From NCBI GenBank assembly GCA_013698385.1, contig JACCVB010000152.1:1-20710 (forward strand): 20,710 bases of DNA, written 5' to 3'. Position numbers and translations under genes: made by a program. Source of the stretch: Chloroflexota bacterium (GTDB lineage Bacteria; Chloroflexota; Limnocylindria; Limnocylindrales; CSP1-4). The notes under the pieces are model-generated. The model worked only from the letters and a program-made list of their open reading frames with translations, was not told where the DNA came from and did no database searches. Below, piece by piece: positions 1 through 9,277 of the stretch. How positions within the stretch are numbered: the first letter of the stretch is position 1; every line of letters begins with the position of its first letter.

Positions 1-552
1 GGTGACGTCTTCGTCGCCCCGCTCAAGTCGCTCGGCTACTCGCTCAACACGAAGGTACCGGCCGAGCTGGAGGAGGCGCGCAAGGTCCTGCTCGCCTTCG
101 CCCCGCACGTCCTGGCCCTGGACTCCGACCAGTACAACACCAAGATCGCGACCGAAGAGGCCGTCATGGGGCTGACCTGGACCGGCGGCATCCTGGAACT
201 GCGCGACGATCCGGAGACCGCGGACACGGTCTACCGCATCCCCGAGGACGGGACCCTCTTCTGGCTGGATACGTGGGTCATCCTGGCCGACGCGCCCCAC
301 CCCAACGCGGCCCACGCGTTCCTGAACTTCATCCACGAACCTGAGGTCCAGGCCAAGGAAACCGTGACCAACCAATACGCGACGCCAAACAGCGAGGCCA
401 AGAGATTCATCGACAAGAAGATGCTGGATGACCCGGCGATCTTCGTCCCGGATGACGTTCTCGCGCGGCTGGAAGGAGCGGAGGACACGTCCACGGATCC
501 GATCCGCCTCGACATCTGGGAAGAGTTCAAGTCGAAGATCGGCCAGGCGTAG
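1..552 (+). CDS. potD: Spermidine/putrescine-type ABC transporter substrate-binding protein, 3' part (PotD-like)
   Basis: The reading frame is open from the first base of the window, so the gene starts upstream; 183 codons are visible, ending in TAG. This should be the extracytoplasmic binding protein that delivers polyamine-like ligands to the permeases encoded next. The visible part carries features typical of the C-terminal half of PotD: a LGYSLNT segment near residue 11, the TWTGGILEL stretch near residue 59 and the DTWVILADAPHPNAAHAF block near residue 90. In this family that last block precedes the helix that packs the second lobe. The PotB-like gene follows after 18 bp and PotC overlaps PotB, so the three are almost certainly one operon. 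The ligand cannot be assigned from this fragment; putrescine, spermidine or another amino compound would all fit. Confidence 0.88.
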   Translation, partial: GDVFVAPLKSLGYSLNTKVPAELEEARKVLLAFAPHVLALDSDQYNTKIATEEAVMGLTWTGGILELRDDPETADTVYRIPEDGTLFWLDTWVILADAPHPNAAHAFLNFIHEPEVQAKETVTNQYATPNSEAKRFIDKKMLDDPAIFVPDDVLARLEGAEDTSTDPIRLDIWEEFKSKIGQA

Positions 553-570
553 CCGACGCAGCGGTCCCTC

Positions 571-1473
571 ATGGCCACCCTCGCGCGGGCGGCATCGGTC
601 CATCCGGTGCCGCCGCGCCGTTCGTTCCGCGCGGGCCTGCTGACGGCGGTCCTGCTCCTGCCGGCCAGCCTGTGGTACCTGGTCCTGCTCGTGGCGCCCC
701 TGGCCATCGTCGTCGTCATGAGCTTCGGGACGCCCAGCCGGATCGGCGGATTCGATCCCGTCTTCAGCCTGGACAACTACAGCCAGGCATTCGAGCGGTC
801 GACTCCGTTCGTGACCAGCCTCGTTATGGCCGTCGCCGGCACGGCCCTGTGCCTGTTCACGGCCCTGCCCCTGGCCTACTTCATCGCCACCCGGGCCGGC
901 CGGCGCAAGTCGCTGCTGATCGTCCTGCTGATCGTGCCGTTCTGGACGAGCTTCCTCATCCGGACCTACGCCTGGCTGACGATCCTGGGTCCGGACGGCC
1001 TGGGGGGATTCATCGGCGACCTCATCGGCGATCCGGCCTTCCGGATCCTGGGCACGCCCGCGGCCGTGCTTCTCGGCCTGGTCTACGGCTACCTGCCGCT
1101 GATGGTCTTCCCGATCTACGTGACGATGGAACGGATGGACCGCGGCCTGGTCGAGGCGTCCAAGGATCTCGGCGCCGGCCGCCTGGCGACCTTCCGCCAG
1201 ATCACCCTGCCGATCACCCTGCCCGGACTCATCACCGGCAGCATCCTCGTGTTCATCCCGCTCATGGGCGAGTACGTCATCCCGGCCATCCTGGGCTACG
1301 GGCGGGTCTTCCTCGTGGGCAACCAGCTCGTCCTGCAGTTCCTTGAGGCCCGGAACTGGCCGGAGGGCGCGGCCCGGGCCGTCGTGCTCATCCTGATCAT
1401 GCTGGTCAGCGTCACCTTCTACGTCTGGTTCTCCAACCGCGGTCGCAAGGGCCGCGAGGTCAGCGTCCTGTGA
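571..1473 (+). CDS. potB: Polyamine-type ABC transporter permease, PotB-like
   Basis: A 300-residue inner-membrane permease of the binding-protein-dependent transport family. About six hydrophobic segments are visible, the first at residues 23-50 after a basic N-terminus. The EAA loop that docks the ATPase lies at residues 195-214 (EASKDLGAG, then FRQITLP), and it is followed by the LMGEYVIPAILG motif typical of PotB/PotH proteins. Length matches the family (275-310). The ATG at 571 is the first start after the potD stop; no strong ribosome binding site precedes it, so translational coupling to potD is likely. It overlaps the next permease by 4 bp. Together the two permeases should form the heterodimeric channel of an ABC importer; the cognate PotA-type ATPase is not in this window. 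Confidence 0.9.
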   Translation: MATLARAASVHPVPPRRSFRAGLLTAVLLLPASLWYLVLLVAPLAIVVVMSFGTPSRIGGFDPVFSLDNYSQAFERSTPFVTSLVMAVAGTALCLFTALPLAYFIATRAGRRKSLLIVLLIVPFWTSFLIRTYAWLTILGPDGLGGFIGDLIGDPAFRILGTPAAVLLGLVYGYLPLMVFPIYVTMERMDRGLVEASKDLGAGRLATFRQITLPITLPGLITGSILVFIPLMGEYVIPAILGYGRVFLVGNQLVLQFLEARNWPEGAARAVVLILIMLVSVTFYVWFSNRGRKGREVSVL

Positions 1474-2405
1474 GCACGACGGCAGGCGTCGCGGCGAAAC
1501 CGTTGACCCGGGGGGGCCCGCGGCGCGACCGCTTCGGCGGTCTCGTGGAGGGCTGGCTGCGCGGCCATACGCTGCTCATCTACCTGTTCCTGTACATCCC
1601 GATCGTCGTTGTGGTGGTGTTCAGCTTCAATGCCACGAACCGGCGGGTGACGGACTGGCAGGGCTTCAGCCTGCGCTGGTACGAGAGCGTCCTGTCCGAC
1701 ACCGTGGTCCAGGGGGCTCTGCTCAACAGCCTGATCGTGGCCACCAGCACCGCGATCATCGCCACGATCTTCGGCACGATGGCGGCACTCGGCCTGCAGC
1801 GAGCGCCGCGATGGTTCCGCACCCCCTTCGAGGCGCTGACCTTCATCAGCATCATCGTGCCCGAGATCGTCATCGCGCTGTCCACACTCGTCTTCTTCTC
1901 CAGCGCGTTCGACGTCCTGAACCCGTTGCTGGACCTGCGCCTGCGCCTGGGCTTCCAGACGATCATCGCGGCGCATGCTCTGTTCAACATCAGCCTGGTG
2001 ATGCTGCTGGTCCGAGCCCGCCTGAGCGGCATGGATCGCACGCACGTGGAGGCAAGCTACGACCTGTTCGCCACGCCCTGGCGGACATTCCGGCAGATCA
2101 CGTTCCCGCAGCTGATGCCGGCCATCGTCGCCGGCGGCCTGCTCTCGTTCACCTTCAGTTTCGATGACTACGTGATCACGACGTTCGTGTCCGGTGCCGG
2201 GTCGACGACGCTGCCGCTGTATGTGTTCGGGACGATCCGCAAGGGCGTGACCCCGGCGACCAACGCGGTCGCGGCCGTGATGCTGCTCATCACCCTGTCC
2301 GTCCTGCTGGTCGGCCAGTTCCTCGTCTGGCGCAACGCCCGGCGCGCCGGCCAGCGCGGCGGGCAGGCGTCCGTGGCCGGGATGATCGCCGAGCAGTCCG
2401 GCTAG
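1470..2405 (+). CDS. potC: Polyamine-type ABC transporter permease, PotC-like
   Basis: A 311-residue permease that begins with GTG inside the potB stop (GTGA, 4 bp overlap), which implies translational coupling. Membrane segments are visible from about residue 34. The EAA loop is at residues 194-213 (EASYDLFATPWRTFRQITFP), and the SFDDYVITTFVSG signature at 230-242 is characteristic of PotC/PotI-type permeases rather than PotB. It should form the second half of the transmembrane channel with the preceding gene. A 20-residue basic, proline- and glycine-containing N-terminus and a glycine/arginine-rich C-terminus flank the family core. It converges with metK; the stop codons are only 23 bp apart and no clear terminator hairpin lies between them. 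Confidence 0.9.
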   Translation: MSTTAGVAAKPLTRGGPRRDRFGGLVEGWLRGHTLLIYLFLYIPIVVVVVFSFNATNRRVTDWQGFSLRWYESVLSDTVVQGALLNSLIVATSTAIIATIFGTMAALGLQRAPRWFRTPFEALTFISIIVPEIVIALSTLVFFSSAFDVLNPLLDLRLRLGFQTIIAAHALFNISLVMLLVRARLSGMDRTHVEASYDLFATPWRTFRQITFPQLMPAIVAGGLLSFTFSFDDYVITTFVSGAGSTTLPLYVFGTIRKGVTPATNAVAAVMLLITLSVLLVGQFLVWRNARRAGQRGGQASVAGMIAEQSG

Positions 2406-2424
2406 GGCCTCGCGGTCCGGCTAG
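2396..2424. repeat. Short direct repeat spanning the potC stop
   Basis: The ten bases GTCCGGCTAG occur at 2396-2405 (the end of potC, including its TAG stop) and again at 2415-2424, in the gap before the convergent metK end. The copies are 19 bp apart. It could be a small replication-slippage duplication. No function is evident. Confidence 0.5.
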
Positions 2425-2428
2425 TCGG

Positions 2429-3646
2429 TCAGGCGACCCCCGCCGGCTCGGGCAGGCCGGCTTCTGTCGCCAGGAGGGCGGCCTTGTCCGTGCGCTCCCA
2501 GGGCAGGTCGAGATCGGGCCGTCCGAAGTGCCCATATGCCGCCGTCTGGCGGTAGATCGGTCGGCGCAGGTCCAGGGCAGCGATGATGGACGCGGGCCGC
2601 ATGTCGAAATGGCGATCGATCAGGGCCTGGATGGCCACGTCGTCGATCTTGCCGGTGCCGAATGAGTCGACGCTGAAGCTGATCGGCCGGGCGATCCCGA
2701 TGCCGTAGGCGACTTCGACCTCGAACCGATCGGCCAGGCCGGCGGCGACCACGTTCTTGGCCACCCAGCGGGCCGCGTACGCCGCCGAACGGTCGACCTT
2801 GGTCGGATCCTTGCCGCTGAACGCCCCGCCCCCGTGGCGCGCCATCCCGCCGTAGCTGTCCACGATGATCTTGCGCCCGGTCAATCCGGCATCGCCCATC
2901 GGACCCCCGGTCACGAACCGGCCGGTCGGGTTGACGTGCATGACCGGATCCGTGTCGCGTAGCTCGCGCGGGATCGTGGGCAGGATCACGGATTCCACGA
3001 TGTCCGAGCGCAACCGTTCCGCGCGGACGTCCGGGTCGTGCTGCGCGGAGACGACGACGGTCTTGACCCGCTTCGGGACGCCCCGCTCGTATTCCACTGT
3101 GACCTGGGTCTTGCCGTCCGGGCGCAGGTACGGGAACTGCCCGGACTTGCGGACCTCGGACAGCCGGCGGGCCATCCGGTGGGCGAGCGCGATCGGCAGC
3201 GGCATCAATTCAGGTGTCTCGCGGCAGGCGAACCCGAACATCATGCCCTGGTCGCCGGCCCCCAGCTCCGATGACGAGGCCGCATCGTCGCGGATCTCGA
3301 GCGCTGCGTCGACGCCCTGGGCGATGTCCGGGGACTGGGCGTGGACCGAGACCAGGGTTCCGCACGTCTGGTAGTCGAAGCCGTAGTCGGCCCGGGTGTA
3401 GCCGATATCGCGCACCGTATCGCGGACGACCTGCTGGAAATCGACGTAGGTATGCGTGGTGATCTCGCCCAGGACCAGGACGAGGCCGGTCGTCGTCGCC
3501 GTCTCGCAGGCCACGCGCGCATCGGGATCGTCGCGAAGGATCGCGTCCAGGATGGCGTCCGAGATCTGGTCGCACATCTTGTCCGGGTGCCCTTCGGTCA
3601 CCGATTCCGAGGTGAACAGGTACTGTGCGGCGTCCACGATGCTCAT
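2429..3646 (-). CDS. metK: S-adenosylmethionine synthase
   Basis: A 405-residue methionine adenosyltransferase that makes SAM from methionine and ATP in the cytoplasm. Both family signatures are present: [12 protein letters not shown] at residues 129-140 and GGGAFSGKD at 272-280 (phosphate-binding loop). The N-terminal catalytic GHPDK is at 19-23. Length is at the upper end of the usual 380-405. The frame stays open far upstream, but the ATG at 3646 begins right where family homology begins ([16 protein letters not shown]) and is preceded by AGAGG seven bases upstream, so the longer version is rejected. The gap to the upstream S9 peptidase is 58 bp. It is the last gene of a cluster with apt, mtnA and ahcY. 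No SAM riboswitch can fit the short gap in front of it. Confidence 0.97.
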   Translation of the reverse strand: MSIVDAAQYLFTSESVTEGHPDKMCDQISDAILDAILRDDPDARVACETATTTGLVLVLGEITTHTYVDFQQVVRDTVRDIGYTRADYGFDYQTCGTLVSVHAQSPDIAQGVDAALEIRDDAASSSELGAGDQGMMFGFACRETPELMPLPIALAHRMARRLSEVRKSGQFPYLRPDGKTQVTVEYERGVPKRVKTVVVSAQHDPDVRAERLRSDIVESVILPTIPRELRDTDPVMHVNPTGRFVTGGPMGDAGLTGRKIIVDSYGGMARHGGGAFSGKDPTKVDRSAAYAARWVAKNVVAAGLADRFEVEVAYGIGIARPISFSVDSFGTGKIDDVAIQALIDRHFDMRPASIIAALDLRRPIYRQTAAYGHFGRPDLDLPWERTDKAALLATEAGLPEPAGVA

Positions 3647-3704
3647 CCAGGATCCTCTGCGGGGCTGAGTGCCGAGCGTATCACGGGCCCTTCGCGGGGT
3701 TGGG

Positions 3705-5690
3705 TCAGGCCTGGACGCCGACCGACGATCGACGTCGAGCGTTCGTCCGCCAGGCATCCAGGCCGGGAAGCGCAAGCTCGGGCAGCGAACCCGCAGGGGT
3801 GAAGCCGAAGACCGCACCAAGGAAGGCGATCTCCGCTTCAGCTGCCCGTCGGATCGCGCTGCCTCCGCGGAAGCCATGCGCCTCGCCCTCGAAGGCCAGG
3901 TAGGCGTGCGGGATGCCCCTCGCCGCGAGCGCCTCCACGATGGCCTCCGCCTGGTTGGGCGGCACGACCTTGTCGTTCAGGCCCTGGAGCACGAGCACCG
4001 GGCACGAGATCCCATCGAGGTGGTGGATCGGCGATCGCTGCCGGTAGGTGTCGGCGGCCGCCGGATACGGCCCGATCAACCGGTCGAGGTAGCGCGACTC
4101 GAATTTGTGGGTTTCGACCGCCATCGCGGCGAGGTCGCCGATGCCGAACTGGCTGATGCCCGCCGAGAAGGTGTCGCGGAAGGCCAGCGCGGCCAGCGTC
4201 GTGTAGCCCCCAGCGCTCCCCCCGGCGATCGCCAGCCGGTCCGGGTCCACGTCCCCGCGTGCCACGAGGAATCTTGCGGCGGCAACGGAGTCGTCCACAT
4301 CGACCACGCCCCACGCTCCATCCAGGGTCTCGCGATACGTTCGGCCGTACCCGGTGCTGCCGCCGTAGTCGACGTCCACGACCGCGATCCCGCGCGTCGT
4401 CAGCAGCTGGATGTCCAGGTCCAGACCGCTCGAGGTGCCGGCCGTCGGGCCACCGTGGACGTAAACGACGAGCGGCGGGAGCTCCCCTTCTCGACCGATG
4501 AAGTGCGGATTGTGGGGCGGGTAGTACTGGGCGTGGGCGACCCGCCCGTCCGTCGATCCGTAGGCGATCGACTCGGGTACCGAGATGTAGCGCGGGTCCA
4601 GGGGGACGCTTCGCTCCCGGCGCAGGACCCGGGTGGGGGCCAGGGTCGCCGCGTCGAAGGTCACGATCGCAGCACCTTCGGTCGGCGAGCCGGCCACGGC
4701 GACCACGCCGGTCGGATCGGCGACGAGGCCATCCAGCTCGGTGTAGGCGAGCGGGATCAGCGTTGGGCGCTGCCCGGGGACCACGCGGAACAGTCGGTCC
4801 GTCCCATCGCGACGCCCCACGGCCGCGATCGAACCGTCCGCCACGAATCCGTATGACGACAAGCCGAGCACCCAAGCGGGATCGGCGAATTCGGCGTCCA
4901 TCGCGCACAGCGGCTCGAGCCTCGGGCCGTCCATGAGCCGATACAGATTCCACCAGCCGGAGCGGTCGCTGACGAAGTGCAGGATCCCGCCCGGCGACCA
5001 CTCGGGCTGGGCGATCGATTCCTCCGGGCCCCCGGCGGCCAGGTCGGCGCGGCCGATCGCACCCGCCTCGTCCAGGAGGCCGACGCGGAGTCGAGTCGCG
5101 TCCCACGGCATATCGGGGTGGTCCCATTCGAGCCAGGCCAGCCGGGAACCATCCGGCGAGACGCGCGGCGCGGCGAGAAAGTCCGGGCCTTGGACCAGCA
5201 CGGTCGGCGGCCGGTCGCCGTCCAGCGGCACGGCCACGATGGCGGCTTCAGGCTGGCCGGCTGCCCCGTGGTCCTCGCGGACCGCGATGAACCGGCGCCG
5301 TCCGGCGTCGAAGCGCAGATCGGCGTAGCGCCACGGGCCGTCTGGGGTGATCTGGATGGGGAGCGCGACGCCGGGATCCAGTCGGTAGAGGCGGCCATCC
5401 CGGACGTCGGAGAAGACGACGGTGCCACCCGCGACGGTGTATGAACCGCCCCCGTACTCGTGAACCCGGGTTCGGACGTTGAACGGCGGAGGCGTCAGGT
5501 CCGCCGTCGTGCCGCCCGGGCTATGGCGGACGAGGACCCGCCGCCCGTCCTCCGACGGACGCCCTTCCAGCCAGTAGACATCCTCCCCATCCAGCCACGG
5601 CTCAGCGAGGCGGACCGCGTCGCTGACCAGATCCTCCGGGCGCAAGGGTGACGGCCAGGACCCGTACGGCCGCGCAACGGCCGCGGTCAC
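3705..5690 (-). CDS. Prolyl oligopeptidase family (S9) serine peptidase, dipeptidyl/acyl-aminoacyl peptidase-like
   Basis: A cytoplasmic-type S9 peptidase of 661 residues with no signal peptide. The N-terminal part (to about residue 370) shows repeated beta-propeller-like blades such as [27 protein letters not shown] and [13 protein letters not shown]. The C-terminal alpha/beta hydrolase domain holds the catalytic triad: Ser492 in GGSAGG, Asp573 in GLNDKVVP and His605 in GEAHGF; YVHGGP near 415 supplies the oxyanion hole. The GTG at 5690 overlaps the ahcY stop as GTGA; a GTG five codons earlier (5705) would overlap by 19 bp. I prefer 5690 because other junctions in the cluster are of this kind, though no good ribosome binding site decides it. 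Such enzymes usually release dipeptides or acylated residues from short peptides. Its link to the surrounding SAM genes is unexplained. Confidence 0.9.
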   Translation of the reverse strand: MTAAVARPYGSWPSPLRPEDLVSDAVRLAEPWLDGEDVYWLEGRPSEDGRRVLVRHSPGGTTADLTPPPFNVRTRVHEYGGGSYTVAGGTVVFSDVRDGRLYRLDPGVALPIQITPDGPWRYADLRFDAGRRRFIAVREDHGAAGQPEAAIVAVPLDGDRPPTVLVQGPDFLAAPRVSPDGSRLAWLEWDHPDMPWDATRLRVGLLDEAGAIGRADLAAGGPEESIAQPEWSPGGILHFVSDRSGWWNLYRLMDGPRLEPLCAMDAEFADPAWVLGLSSYGFVADGSIAAVGRRDGTDRLFRVVPGQRPTLIPLAYTELDGLVADPTGVVAVAGSPTEGAAIVTFDAATLAPTRVLRRERSVPLDPRYISVPESIAYGSTDGRVAHAQYYPPHNPHFIGREGELPPLVVYVHGGPTAGTSSGLDLDIQLLTTRGIAVVDVDYGGSTGYGRTYRETLDGAWGVVDVDDSVAAARFLVARGDVDPDRLAIAGGSAGGYTTLAALAFRDTFSAGISQFGIGDLAAMAVETHKFESRYLDRLIGPYPAAADTYRQRSPIHHLDGISCPVLVLQGLNDKVVPPNQAEAIVEALAARGIPHAYLAFEGEAHGFRGGSAIRRAAEAEIAFLGAVFGFTPAGSLPELALPGLDAWRTNARRRSSVGVQA

Positions 5691-6964
5691 GTCCCGTGCT
5701 GCCACGAACTGACGTAGGCCCGCTGCTCGGGTGTCATCGGTTCGAGCTCGATCCCGAGGGCGGCGAGCTTGAGTCGGGCGACTTCGGCGTCGATCGCCTC
5801 CGGGACGACATAGACACGCGGTTCGAGCTCGGCGTGGTGCGCCGCGACGTACTCGGCGGAGAGGGCCTGGTTGGCGAAACTCATGTCCATGACCGCGGCC
5901 GGGTGGCCTTCCGCCGCGCCCAGGTTGACCAGCCGACCCTCGGCGATCAAATTCAGTTTCTTGCCGCCAAGGTCGAATTCCTGCACGTTCTCGCGCACCT
6001 CGCGGACGTGCCCTTCGGCGAGCGCGCGCAGGGCGACGAGGTCCAGCTCCGCATCGAAATGACCGGAGTTGGCCATGATCGCGCCGTCGCGCATCGCTTC
6101 GAAGTGCTCTCGGCGGAACACGTTGAGGTTGCCCGTCGCGGTCACAAACAGCTCACCCCAGCGAGCGGCGTCAGCATGGCTCATGACCGCGAACCCGTCC
6201 ATCAGCGCTTCCAGGGCGCGGACCGGGTCTACCTCCACGACCGCGACATGAGCGCCGTGTCCGTCCATCCGCGAGGCGATCCCCTTGCCCACCCAACCGT
6301 AGCCCGCGACGACGACCTTCCGGCCGGCGATCAGGATGTTGGTCGCTCGCAGGATGCCGTCAAGGGTGCTCTGCCCGGTGCCATAGCGGTTGTCGAAGAG
6401 GTGCTTGGTCTGCGCCTCGTTGACCGCCACGACCGGGAAGCCGAGCGCACCGTCCGCGGCCATCGCCCGAAGGCGGATGACCCCGGTCGTGGTCTCTTCC
6501 GTCCCGGCCAGGACGTCGGGCACCTGGGCCGGCCGCTCGCTGTGCAGCAGGGACACGAGATCGCAGCCGTCGTCCATCGTGATCTGCGGACGCGTGTCGG
6601 CGACCGCGTTGAGATGGGCGTAGTACGTGTCGCGATCCTCACCGCGGCGCGCGAAGGTGGCGATCCCGTACTCCGCGACGAGCGCGGCGGCCACGTCGTC
6701 CTTCGTGGACAGCGGGTTGGACGCGGCCAGGACGACCTCCGCGCCGCCCGCCTTGAGCGTGCGCATCAGGTTGGCCGTCTCGGTCGTGACATGGAGGCAG
6801 GCGCCGACGCGCAAGCCCTCGAGCGGCCGATCGCGCTCGAAGCGCTCGCGGATCAGGCGGAGGACAGGCATCTCTCGCTCGGCCCATTCGATGCGCCGGA
6901 CGCCCTCCGACGCGAGGGCGAGGTCGGTCAGGTCGTGGGCGGGCCGGGCGGCCGTGTCGGTCAT
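5687..6964 (-). CDS. ahcY: Adenosylhomocysteinase (S-adenosylhomocysteine hydrolase)
   Basis: A 425-residue NAD-dependent enzyme that splits S-adenosylhomocysteine, the inhibitory product of SAM-dependent methylation, into homocysteine and adenosine. Substrate-site motifs are HVTTETANL (58-66), EETTTG (156-161) and [14 protein letters not shown] (186-199, with Lys187, Asp191 and Asn192). The NAD-binding loop GYGWVGKG is at 221-228, and GHFD (301-304) and NLGAAEGHP (347-355) follow. The protein lacks the roughly 40-residue insertion of many bacterial and eukaryotic enzymes. It ends in SSWQHGT rather than the canonical KPDHYRY tail, as in short archaeal/Thermotoga-type proteins. Some archaeal relatives use S-inosylhomocysteine, so substrate should not be taken for granted. 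The ATG at 6964 overlaps the upstream GNAT stop by 4 bp (ATGA). Confidence 0.95.
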   Translation of the reverse strand: MTDTAARPAHDLTDLALASEGVRRIEWAEREMPVLRLIRERFERDRPLEGLRVGACLHVTTETANLMRTLKAGGAEVVLAASNPLSTKDDVAAALVAEYGIATFARRGEDRDTYYAHLNAVADTRPQITMDDGCDLVSLLHSERPAQVPDVLAGTEETTTGVIRLRAMAADGALGFPVVAVNEAQTKHLFDNRYGTGQSTLDGILRATNILIAGRKVVVAGYGWVGKGIASRMDGHGAHVAVVEVDPVRALEALMDGFAVMSHADAARWGELFVTATGNLNVFRREHFEAMRDGAIMANSGHFDAELDLVALRALAEGHVREVRENVQEFDLGGKKLNLIAEGRLVNLGAAEGHPAAVMDMSFANQALSAEYVAAHHAELEPRVYVVPEAIDAEVARLKLAALGIELEPMTPEQRAYVSSWQHGT

Positions 6965-7827
6965 CGGGGATCGATCTCCTTGCGTGCGAACCAGCGGCGG
7001 AACGGGGCGGTGAGGTCCGGCCATGGGGACCCCGTGCGATGGACGAGGCGCTCCTCGAACCGGGCATGCTCGGCATAGCCCAGTCTTCGATAGACGTTGA
7101 TCGCGGGCGGGTTGTCCGCCCGGACGTTGAGAACGATCTGATCCGAGGTCCGCAGGAGCTCGGCCGTCACGGCCCCTGTCACGGCCGTCGCGAACCCGCG
7201 GCCGCGGTAGTCGCCGTGGGTCAGGACGTTGCCGACGACGGCCAGGCGCGCGGCCGGGCTGACGACGTGGGTGCCCGCGGCGGCCACGAGTTGGCCGTTG
7301 ACCCGCATCCCGAAATAGACCCCGTCGGCGACGGTACTTGAGGGCAGCCACGACGCGAACCCGAGCTGGTACAGCTTGTTGAGTTCGCCGATCTCGACCG
7401 GCAGCAGGCGGCTGACCGTGGCTGGGTACGGTCGGAACCGCGCCCGATCCACCCACATCCGGATCATCTCCGGCCCGGGATCCACCCGGTAGTGCTCCTC
7501 GATGGCAGGGAGCATCCCGCGCTGGACCGCGACATACGCCGCGCGGGGCCGGATGACGTCACGCAGGATGGCCCCGACTCCGTCCGGCCGTCCCATCAGG
7601 AACAGCGGCTGGGGTGACGGCCCCGTGTATTCCAGCCCGACCGAGATCAGCGACTCCCCATCGTAGGCCGCGCCCCAACGCGTCCGACCGAACTCGCGTT
7701 CTTCCAGGTCGCAGATGGCGTAGGCCGAATACAGCCGATCCTGCTCGAGGAACGCCCGCAGCAGGACCCGGTCCGTCGTCGGACGGGCGATCGCCGAGGC
7801 CCGTCGGCCGATGACGACCGATGCCAT
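6961..7827 (-). CDS. GNAT family N-acetyltransferase
   Basis: A 288-residue protein with a C-terminal GNAT fold. Motif A, the acetyl-CoA pyrophosphate loop, is visible as [18 protein letters not shown] (199-216), and motif B as [19 protein letters not shown] (233-251), typical of the FR47-like/RimI-like branch. The first 130 residues form a separate region with little resemblance to the core ([19 protein letters not shown] near residue 30); it may be a degenerate second GNAT-like domain or a substrate-recognition module. It starts with ATG in a TGATG junction with mtnA and ends inside the ahcY start (ATGA), so it is translated as part of this SAM-salvage cluster. Its acceptor (small molecule, antibiotic, protein N-terminus) cannot be read from the sequence. 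Confidence 0.88.
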   Translation of the reverse strand: MASVVIGRRASAIARPTTDRVLLRAFLEQDRLYSAYAICDLEEREFGRTRWGAAYDGESLISVGLEYTGPSPQPLFLMGRPDGVGAILRDVIRPRAAYVAVQRGMLPAIEEHYRVDPGPEMIRMWVDRARFRPYPATVSRLLPVEIGELNKLYQLGFASWLPSSTVADGVYFGMRVNGQLVAAAGTHVVSPAARLAVVGNVLTHGDYRGRGFATAVTGAVTAELLRTSDQIVLNVRADNPPAINVYRRLGYAEHARFEERLVHRTGSPWPDLTAPFRRWFARKEIDPR

Positions 7828-9251
7828 CAGGCCACGCCCGAGGCATCCGGTACGTGGAGCGCATCGAAGGTGGGGGCGACAGCCCGGCGGGCGGCGCGCC
7901 GCTCGACCGCGGCGGCGAGACTGGCTGGGTAGGGCGCCCGGAGAACCCCTTCGTCCGTGATGATCGCGGTGATGAGGTCACCCGGCGTGACATCGAAGGC
8001 CGGGTTGCGCACGGCCGTGTCGGGCGGGGCGATGCGCTGGCCGCGAAGGTAGAGGACCTCGTTCGCCTTGCGCTCCTCGATCGGGATGGCGTCACCACCG
8101 GGCGCCTCCGGATCCACGCTGCTGAGTGGTGCGGCGACATAGAACGGGATGCCGTGCCGGTCAGCGAGCACGGCCAGGCTGTAGCTCCCGACCTTGTTCG
8201 CCGTGTCCCCGTTGGCCGCGATCCGGTCCGCCCCGACGATCACGACATCCACCTCGCCGCGCGCCATCAGGTGGCCGGCGGCGACATCGGGGATCAACGT
8301 GTGCGGGACCCCCGCCTGGGCCAGCTCCCACGTCGTCAGGCGAGCCCCCTGGAGGTACGGCCGCGTCTCGCCGACCCAGACATGCAGGTCGCGTTCCGCG
8401 TGATGGGCGGCCTGGACCACCCCGAGCGCCGTCCCGAACTGGCCACAACCGAGCGGTCCGGTGTTGCAGTGGGTGAGCACGCGCAGGGGGCCCTCGCTCG
8501 GCTGCTCCAGGATCGCCAGGCCGAATGCCGCCAGCCGACCGTGATCCTCCGTGGTCTCGAACACGATCGTGTCCGCCTCGGCCCGCATCGCCTCGGCGAT
8601 CGCGTCGCCGTCCTCGGACAGGTCACCGACCTCGACATAGCGGGCCATGACCCGATCCACCGCCCAGCGCAGGTTGATCGCCGTGGGACGCGCGGCGCTG
8701 AGCGCCTGGGCCGCGCCACGCAGGGTCGCGCGTCGGGCGTAAGGGCGAGTCGTCCGCAGCCTGGCGGCGGTCAGGGCCATGCCGATGGCGGCCGCCTGGC
8801 CGATGGCCGGGGCTCCGCGGATGATCATCTCGCGGATGGCATACGCGACCTCGGCCGCCGAGTGGGCATCGTATTCCTCGATGGCGTCGGGCAAGCGCCG
8901 CTGATCGATGATGTGGAGGACGCCCGGGCTCTCGCGGAACGGGGTCCGAAAGCCGGTCGGGGCGCTCGGGAGGACGATCGCGGGTGGCTCCTCGACCGCC
9001 AGCGTGCCGGGATCCAGGATCGCCCCAGCCGCCTCGGCCGAAACGCGCTGGAGGGCCTGCGCCGCCCCGACGACCGTCGCCGCGGACTGGAACAGCTCGC
9101 CGGCGAACTGGCGGAAGAACCGACGCCGGGCGAGATCTGCGCCTCCGCCGGGGATGACCGGCTCCACCGGATCGGCGACGACCTCCGCGTCCGGGTCCAC
9201 CGCCGGCGTCGGGTCCACGGCCGTCGCCTCGGGATCGGGCTGGTCAGCCAA
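7827..9251 (-). CDS. mtnA: Methylthioribose-1-phosphate isomerase with an N-terminal extension
   Basis: MtnA converts 5-methylthioribose-1-phosphate to the ribulose form in salvage of methylthioadenosine, the by-product of polyamine synthesis and other SAM-consuming reactions. The core starts near residue 111 (VLHIIDQRRLP) and has IRGAPAIG (144-151), the catalytic cysteine in THCNTGPLG (Cys262) and the catalytic aspartate in GADRIAANGDTANKVGSYSL (Asp342). At 474 residues it is about 110 longer than typical MtnA. The extra part is an acidic, proline-rich stretch (1-38), then ARRRFFRQF at 41-49 and a helical, alanine-rich segment to about 85. The start is TTG at 9251, 26 bp after apt; no better start precedes the core, but an internal start is possible. 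The family also includes eIF2B-related proteins, but the cysteine/aspartate pair favours the isomerase. Confidence 0.93.
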   Translation of the reverse strand: MADQPDPEATAVDPTPAVDPDAEVVADPVEPVIPGGGADLARRRFFRQFAGELFQSAATVVGAAQALQRVSAEAAGAILDPGTLAVEEPPAIVLPSAPTGFRTPFRESPGVLHIIDQRRLPDAIEEYDAHSAAEVAYAIREMIIRGAPAIGQAAAIGMALTAARLRTTRPYARRATLRGAAQALSAARPTAINLRWAVDRVMARYVEVGDLSEDGDAIAEAMRAEADTIVFETTEDHGRLAAFGLAILEQPSEGPLRVLTHCNTGPLGCGQFGTALGVVQAAHHAERDLHVWVGETRPYLQGARLTTWELAQAGVPHTLIPDVAAGHLMARGEVDVVIVGADRIAANGDTANKVGSYSLAVLADRHGIPFYVAAPLSSVDPEAPGGDAIPIEERKANEVLYLRGQRIAPPDTAVRNPAFDVTPGDLITAIITDEGVLRAPYPASLAAAVERRAARRAVAPTFDALHVPDASGVA

Positions 9252-9277
9252 TGGACGTGGCCTGGTCGCTCGTCGGG

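Noticed and set aside
3647..3704. SAM riboswitch in front of metK
   Set aside because: Only 58 bp separate the genes, too little for the common SAM aptamers plus expression platform, and no characteristic helices are visible.
3647..3877. Longer MetK with 77 extra N-terminal residues
   Set aside because: The extension overlaps the end of the S9 peptidase gene in another frame, and the ribosome binding site and homology both place the start at 3646.
5648..7078. A 476-codon open frame on the plus strand opposite ahcY
   Set aside because: Antisense shadow of ahcY; no domain or start signal.
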